34,218 nt of DNA, taken from Clostridium sp. CAG:451. GTDB taxonomy: Bacteria; Bacillota_I; Bacilli_A; RF39; UBA660. This document shows positions 30,542-34,218 of the stretch, piece by piece (the first letter of the stretch is position 1; every line of letters starts with the position of its first letter). The position numbers and the translations under genes were made by a program. Under the pieces are notes generated by a model. The model made no database searches. It saw nothing but the letters and a program-made list of their open reading frames with translations, and was not told the DNA's origin. The stretch lies in the NCBI GenBank assembly GCA_000438295.1, contig FR901074.1:34144-68361 (forward strand), written 5' to 3'.

Positions 30542-31498
30542 ATGAATATTTGTTTAGAAGCAGTAGAAGGGTCCAATAAATTTGAAAGAAATAATTTTGA
30601 AGATAATAGTATTAAAAAAATGTACATAAAAAAGAATATTGATATTATTAATGAAGTTATGCAGTTTACAACAGGATATTGTGGATCATTTGGAACTGGT
30701 TATCCATTTTATGCACTAGATAAAAACTTTGAAGGAGAATTACCTGTTATACAAGAACAATTGCGTTATAATGAGGAATTAAAAAATACTATATTAAAAT
30801 CAAAGTTAAAAAAATGGCCTTGCGAAAGTTGCCTACCAATAAATGGTCCTTATATGGAAGATTTAAAACAAATCTGCATTCCTTGTCCTAGATTAGAAAA
30901 AGGATTAAAACCTAGAAAAATAATAAATCGCTTACCTGATATTGATATGTGGATGGTGTGTGAAGATTCTAAAGTAGATGATGCTAAAAAAGAATTGAAG
31001 GAAACATTTGATTCCCTTGATATGCATACATCGGATGTAAATCCAATTCAGACAATTAAGGATTTTAAAGAAACTATTAATGATTTGGAAAATGGTAAAA
31101 TGCCTAGAAAAATGCTACCACTTGATATTCATGTTATAAAATATTCAGAATTAAGTAAACTATTAGATCAAGTGCCTTTTACAGTTATTAATTCAGTTAA
31201 AACGAATACTATACCATATCTACCTATACTGCCAGATTCATTAAGAAAAAAATGGCAAAAAGATGATGAAGCTTATAATTTCACACTAGATTTCTTATAT
31301 AGTATGAATGATTTTAACTTTGAAGGAACTTTAAAACAAAAGCTCGATTATGCCAGAGATATGGTTGCTTCTAAGTTGACAGAAAAAGAAACCATTAAAA
31401 TACTTGATTCAGTATCTCCTGATTCTGTGAAAAGGAGATTTGAAAATAAAACGTTACAAAAATTATATAAAAGGAGAATAAGTTCATGGAAAAATTAA
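30542..31498 (+). CDS. Unknown protein with possible zinc knuckle and nucleotidyltransferase-like fold
   Basis: A 318-aa cytoplasmic protein of no family I can name. Two CxxC pairs (C94/C97 in PCESC, C112/C115 in CIPC) look like a small zinc-binding site. Next comes RLPDIDMWMVC, with Asp133 and Asp135 in a strand, and about 60 residues later LPLDIHVI with Asp195. A DxD strand followed by a further Asp on the next long strand is the hallmark of nucleotidyltransferase folds. The glycine-serine motif that normally precedes DxD is not evident, so this is tentative. The C-terminal 90 residues are helical and basic. The gene overlaps the PHP gene by 13 nt, so the two proteins probably work together. 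The ribosome site is GAGGGGG. Confidence 0.6.
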   Translation: MNICLEAVEGSNKFERNNFEDNSIKKMYIKKNIDIINEVMQFTTGYCGSFGTGYPFYALDKNFEGELPVIQEQLRYNEELKNTILKSKLKKWPCESCLPINGPYMEDLKQICIPCPRLEKGLKPRKIINRLPDIDMWMVCEDSKVDDAKKELKETFDSLDMHTSDVNPIQTIKDFKETINDLENGKMPRKMLPLDIHVIKYSELSKLLDQVPFTVINSVKTNTIPYLPILPDSLRKKWQKDDEAYNFTLDFLYSMNDFNFEGTLKQKLDYARDMVASKLTEKETIKILDSVSPDSVKRRFENKTLQKLYKRRISSWKN

Positions 31499-32382
31499 TA
31501 GATTTACATATTCACACTGTTTGTTCAGATGGTGTTTTAACGCCAAAAGAAGTTATAGATGAGGCTTTAACAAATAAAGTAAGTACTATTGCAATATGTG
31601 ATCACGATACAATTGAGGCTTATAATGAGGAACTTTTTGAATATGCTAAAGAAAAAAGCATAAAATTAATACTAGGGGTAGAAATTTCTACTAAAACCAA
31701 GAAATGTGGTATACATGTTTTAGGTTACAACTTTGATTTAAATAATAAAGAGCTTAGAGAAAAATTATATAATCTAAGAAATGCTAGACATATATATTTA
31801 AGAAATGTTGCTAAAAAGCTAGAAGAATTAGGATATAAAGTAGCAGTAGATGAACTTGACAAAATAGATGCCGTAACAAAAGCTCATATTGCCAATGATG
31901 TAATAGGAAACAAAGAAAATGAAACTAAATTAAAGGAAGTTTTTGGTTATGTTCCCCAAATGGGAGAATTTATTGAAACCATTATGAATGAAGGTTGTCC
32001 TGCTTATGTAAAGAAAGAAACTATTACGCCAAAAGAAGCCTCTTCTCTTATACATAAAGCCGGTGGCAAGGTTATTTTAGCTCATCCTGTTGCATACAGT
32101 TATGAAGATAATCTAACAGAAGAAGATATCGAAAAGTTAGTTATGGAAATGCAACCAGATGGAATAGAAACGAACTATATTTATATAGATCGTAATGATA
32201 TCAAACATAATGATATAGTCCGTTGGAATGATTTTGCTAAAAAACACAATTTAAAGACAACAATCGGTTCAGACTTTCATAAAAAAGATGGGATTCACCC
32301 TATTATTGGATTAGTTGGTGAAGATATATCGTTGACTGAGAATGAAGTTAATCAAATGATTGATTTCTTATTACATAACTAA
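31486..32382 (+). CDS. PHP-domain phosphoesterase (RNase AM / TrpH-like)
   Basis: A metal-dependent phosphoesterase. At 298 aa it has the full PHP set: DLHIHTVCSDG (His8, His10), CDHDT (39-42), GVEIS, an inserted helical domain, ILAHPVA and TIGSDFH. Close relatives (E. coli RNase AM/TrpH) remove nucleotides from RNA 5' ends or dephosphorylate 3',5'-bisphosphates. Coupled translation with the upstream nucleotidyltransferase-like gene suggests opposing or sequential action on a nucleotide or RNA end; that is inference. The ribosome site AGGAG is inside the upstream gene, 9 nt before the ATG. Confidence 0.85.
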   Translation: MEKLIDLHIHTVCSDGVLTPKEVIDEALTNKVSTIAICDHDTIEAYNEELFEYAKEKSIKLILGVEISTKTKKCGIHVLGYNFDLNNKELREKLYNLRNARHIYLRNVAKKLEELGYKVAVDELDKIDAVTKAHIANDVIGNKENETKLKEVFGYVPQMGEFIETIMNEGCPAYVKKETITPKEASSLIHKAGGKVILAHPVAYSYEDNLTEEDIEKLVMEMQPDGIETNYIYIDRNDIKHNDIVRWNDFAKKHNLKTTIGSDFHKKDGIHPIIGLVGEDISLTENEVNQMIDFLLHN

Positions 32383-32409
32383 AACTTAAGTATATTATAA
32401 AAATTGATA

Positions 32410-32446
32410 TTAAAAAGGAATCATTATTAGTACTAGTGGTTCCTTT
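32410..32446. terminator. Bidirectional terminator between convergent units
   Basis: AAAGGAATCA (32414-32423) pairs with TGGTTCCTTT (32437-32446), ten pairs with one G-U, loop of 13. On the minus strand it is followed by TTTTTAAT, a better tail than on +. Confidence 0.72.
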
Positions 32447-32470
32447 AATTTATTAATAAAATTTTTATAT

Positions 32471-32962
32471 CTAATATATATCAACCCTACTAACTTGATT
32501 ACCCTGTTCTTCGATAATAGTAATCAAGTCTTTTGCTTTTAACCAAATAGTAGCAGTATTATCATTTGGATGAATACCAATTAGAGAATTATCTTCAAAG
32601 TAATTCTCTATAAAAAAAATAGTCTTTTTCTCTTTATCATTTAATAAGCCTAAAGGACTAACAGAACCAGAAGTAAGATTTAATATGCTAAGTAGTTCCT
32701 CTTCTTTAGCAAAACTTAAATGCTTAGTATGATACTTTTTTCTAAATTCTTTTAAGTCTACCCTTTTATCTACTTTAACGGTAATTAAGTAATAATTATT
32801 TTTCTTATCATCCCTTACAAATAAGTTTTTAGCATCAAACTCTTTATATGGTAAATCAACATCATCTAACTCATCCATATTATATATAGACAGCTTGATG
32901 ATTAGTTATTTCATAATTGATTTTTCTGTCATTTAGATATTATATATTTCTTCTTTAATCAT
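32471..32962 (-). pseudogene. Prolyl-tRNA deacylase (ProXp-ala/YbaK-type) gene with two N-terminal frameshifts
   Basis: The family removes alanine or other wrong amino acids from tRNA-Pro. The last 135 codons are intact and clear: DAKNLFVRDDKKNNYYLI, LSFAKEEELL, GSVSPLGLLND and IHPNDNTATIWL. The N-terminal 30 residues of the family are still readable but in three frames: MIKEEIYNI from ATG 32962, then LNDRKINYEITNHQAVY, then MDELDDVDLPYKEF from 32878. The shifts fall in AT-rich tracts, at about 32933 and in a TATATATA run near 32880. The ATG at 32962 is 2 nt after the upstream stop, as expected for the original start. A shortened product from ATG 32878 is possible. Confidence 0.8.
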
Positions 32963-32963
32963 T

Positions 32964-33242
32964 TTATTTATCACCCATTAACTTTTTATACAATTTTTTT
33001 CCTTCTTCAATATTTTGTTTTTCTTCTTCCGTAATTGGATGTCTTCTATCCTCAAATATAGAAAACATGTTATATAGTTCTTCTGTATTTTCTAAAATAA
33101 TATGTTCACTCTCTGGATAAAGATTAAACCATTGTTGAAAGGTAGCATGATCATCATAGAATTTAGATAAGAGTTCTATTCTACATCCTGACATACAACC
33201 ATGATAATTTTTAACTATTCCAATATATTTTTTTATTTCCAT
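32964..33242 (-). CDS. Unknown 92-aa protein
   Basis: I do not recognise it. It is a small soluble protein with a strand-like start (KKYIGIVKNYHG), a CMSGC pair at about 16-20, aromatic-rich middle (FQQWFNLYPE) and a charged helical end. It has a strong ribosome site (AGGAG, 8 nt). It lies between two broken genes on one transcript and its own frame is intact. Confidence 0.68.
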   Translation of the reverse strand: MEIKKYIGIVKNYHGCMSGCRIELLSKFYDDHATFQQWFNLYPESEHIILENTEELYNMFSIFEDRRHPITEEEKQNIEEGKKLYKKLMGDK

Positions 33243-33261
33243 AATTTTTTCTCCTTTAATT

Positions 33262-33480
33262 TTATTTCATATAAATAATTTTCTTATTAAGGCTTTTAGC
33301 ATATTCTATTTCTTTTTTAGTACTGTTCCCTATATATTTGTCTTTATTAACCACATATATAGCGTCTGAAAGATCTATTCGTTTGAAATGAGCATCTTTT
33401 AAAGATAAAGACTCTGCCATTCTCATCATCTCAGACTGGTATTTTAAACTTCCACATAATGTTATTACTCCTATGATATA
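33262..33480 (-). pseudogene. Nucleoside deoxyribosyltransferase/DUF4406-like gene, internally deleted and without start
   Basis: One open frame reads ITLCGSLKYQSEMMRMAE, then SLSLKDAHFKRIDLSDAIYV and VNKDKYIGNSTKKEIEYAKS, then LNKKIIYMK. These are the first strand (CGS, nucleotide pocket) and the C-terminal half (YIGxSTxxEIxYA) of the family. The middle 30-40 residues are missing after SLSL. There is no ATG before 33429, although AGGAG (33469-33473) survives. It looks like a remnant; a 55-aa product from 33429 is conceivable. Confidence 0.65.
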
Positions 33481-33495
33481 TCACTTCTTTCATTT

Positions 33496-33504
33496 ATTAT
33501 ATCA
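33496..33504 (-). promoter_or_regulatory. Extended -10 promoter for the minus-strand small genes
   Basis: On the minus strand TGA-TATAAT (TATAAT at 33496-33501), no good -35 at normal spacing. Confidence 0.55.
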
Positions 33505-33561
33505 CAAAATCAAAGAATATAAGACAAATTTATTAAAGGCTAGTATTTTACTCGCATAAAC

Positions 33562-33567
33562 TATAAT
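33562..33567 (+). promoter_or_regulatory. -10 box before the collagen-like gene
   Basis: TATAAT 17 nt before the start codon. No convincing -35, so another sigma factor or an activator may be needed. The leader would be very short. Confidence 0.4.
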
Positions 33568-33583
33568 GAAAGGAGAAAAAAAC

Positions 33584-34218
33584 ATGTTTGATAACTGCAA
33601 TGAAAATAAAGAAAAAACAAGATGTAAATTTTGTTATGTACAAGGACCCACTGGACCTGCTGGACCAGCTGGTGCTGCTACTATTACAGTAGGAACTACT
33701 ACTACAACTGATGCTGGTAGTAATGCTTCGGTTACTAATAGTGGAACTAATGAGAATGTCATCTTAGACTTTTCTATTCCAAGAGGAAGTATAGGACCCA
33801 CTGGACCTACTGGACCTCAAGGTAATATTGGTCCTATTGGTTTAACTGGTGCTACAGGTGCTACTGGTCCTACTGGACCCACAGGACCCACTGGACCTGC
33901 TGGACCTCAGGGTAATATTGGTCCTATTGGTTTAACTGGTACTACAGGTCCTACTGGGCCTACCGGACCTATTGGACCTACTGGACCTCAGGGTAATATT
34001 GGTCCTATTGGTTTAACTGGTGCTACAGGTCCTACTGGGCCTACCGGACCTACTGGACCTACTGGACCTCAGGGTAATATTGGTTCTATTGGTTTAACTG
34101 GTGCTACAGGTGCTACTGGTCCTACTGGACCAACGGGTCCTCAGGGTAATGTTGGTCCTATTGGTTTAACTGGTGCTACGGGTCCTACTGGGCCTACCGG
34201 ACCTACTGGACCTACTGG
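33584..34218 (+). CDS. Collagen-like G-X-Y repeat protein (BclA-like), 3' partial
   Basis: The frame starts at ATG 33584 (AAAGGAG 8 nt upstream) and is open to the window end. The head MFDNCNENKEKTRCKFCYVQ has three cysteines and no signal peptide. A short GPTGPAGPAG run follows, then a beta-like segment (ATITVGTTTTTDAGSNASV, ending LDFSIPRG) common in collagen-like and phage-tail-associated proteins, then an uninterrupted G-X-Y region rich in GPTGPT and GPQGNIGPIGLTGATG blocks. Thr in the Y position is typical of bacterial collagens that are glycosylated. Without a signal peptide, candidates are a spore-coat or exosporium filament or a protein released in another way. The C-terminal trimerisation domain is beyond the window. 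Confidence 0.88.
   Translation, partial: MFDNCNENKEKTRCKFCYVQGPTGPAGPAGAATITVGTTTTTDAGSNASVTNSGTNENVILDFSIPRGSIGPTGPTGPQGNIGPIGLTGATGATGPTGPTGPTGPAGPQGNIGPIGLTGTTGPTGPTGPIGPTGPQGNIGPIGLTGATGPTGPTGPTGPTGPQGNIGSIGLTGATGATGPTGPTGPQGNVGPIGLTGATGPTGPTGPTGPT
33821..34218 (+). repeat. Collagen-type tandem DNA repeat, period a multiple of 9
   Basis: A block beginning GGTAATATTGGTCCTATTGG recurs at 33821, 33911, 33992, 34073 and 34145 (the last two with single changes). The spacings are 90, 81, 81 and 72 nt, so all length changes keep G-X-Y register. High identity between copies suggests recent expansion or recombination. Confidence 0.88.

Noticed and set aside
33821..34218. Regular direct repeats that could suggest a CRISPR array
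   Set aside because: They lie in one open frame, keep G-X-Y register with 9-nt multiples and have no unique spacers; they are collagen repeats.

Overview
The window is a strongly AT-rich bacterial segment that uses the standard code: TGA serves as a real stop, for example in rnhC and hrcA, and tryptophan is TGG. The SigA-type promoters, AGGAGG-like ribosome sites, a tRNA-sensing T-box, CIRCE operators, the hrcA-grpE-dnaK-dnaJ order and a sortase signal all point to the Bacillota. The small compact genes, the style of the surface proteins and the two-step Asn-tRNA route fit an uncultured gut Bacilli/Erysipelotrichia-like lineage. That placement is inference.

Layout. (1) 1-1650: the 3' part of RNase HIII on +, converging on a divergent laccase-domain (PgeF-like) protein on -. 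(2) 1690-13570, all on -: a giant thioester/Cna-B-repeat sortase substrate, then an apparent four-gene operon read from 13.5 kb downward. It encodes a membrane-anchored alpha/beta hydrolase, an FHA-FHA-ABC exporter, a transmembrane Ser/Thr kinase with a 13-unit cysteine-repeat ectodomain, and an N-terminally anchored surface protein. This is the most novel-looking system in the window. (3) 13630-18870: aspS, gatB, gatA and gatC behind a class I T-box whose specifier reads AAC (Asn), a coherent tRNA-dependent asparagine operon. (4) 18925-20945: a BspA/DUF285-type surface protein sharing its N-terminal module with the 5.3-7.3 kb protein, and a small unknown membrane-anchored protein. (5) 20942-27510: the heat-shock operon hrcA-grpE-dnaK-pepF-dnaJ behind a promoter flanked by two CIRCE elements. 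GrpE carries an unusual Cys/His-rich N-terminus, and a 13-bp perfect hairpin separates dnaK from pepF. (6) 27520-28840: a translationally coupled pair (exported beta-sandwich protein plus a 59-aa pseudopilin-like protein) and a nitroreductase.

(7) 28860-34218 is an accessory, partly decayed region. It has an IS200/IS605-type TnpB C-terminal relic, an unknown 284-aa gene followed by a MerR N-terminal stub, and a two-gene cassette of a nucleotidyltransferase-like protein with a PHP phosphoesterase. These are followed by a run of broken small genes on - (an internally deleted nucleoside-deoxyribosyltransferase/DUF4406-like gene and a prolyl-tRNA deacylase gene with two frameshifts). A collagen-like G-X-Y protein runs off the right edge.

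Several terminators overlap the stop codon of the gene they end, and many starts are coupled (TAATG, ATGA), so the genome looks streamlined. Function is best supported for the housekeeping blocks. The kinase/FHA/ABC/hydrolase operon and the nucleotidyltransferase-like/PHP pair are the two candidates for undescribed systems.
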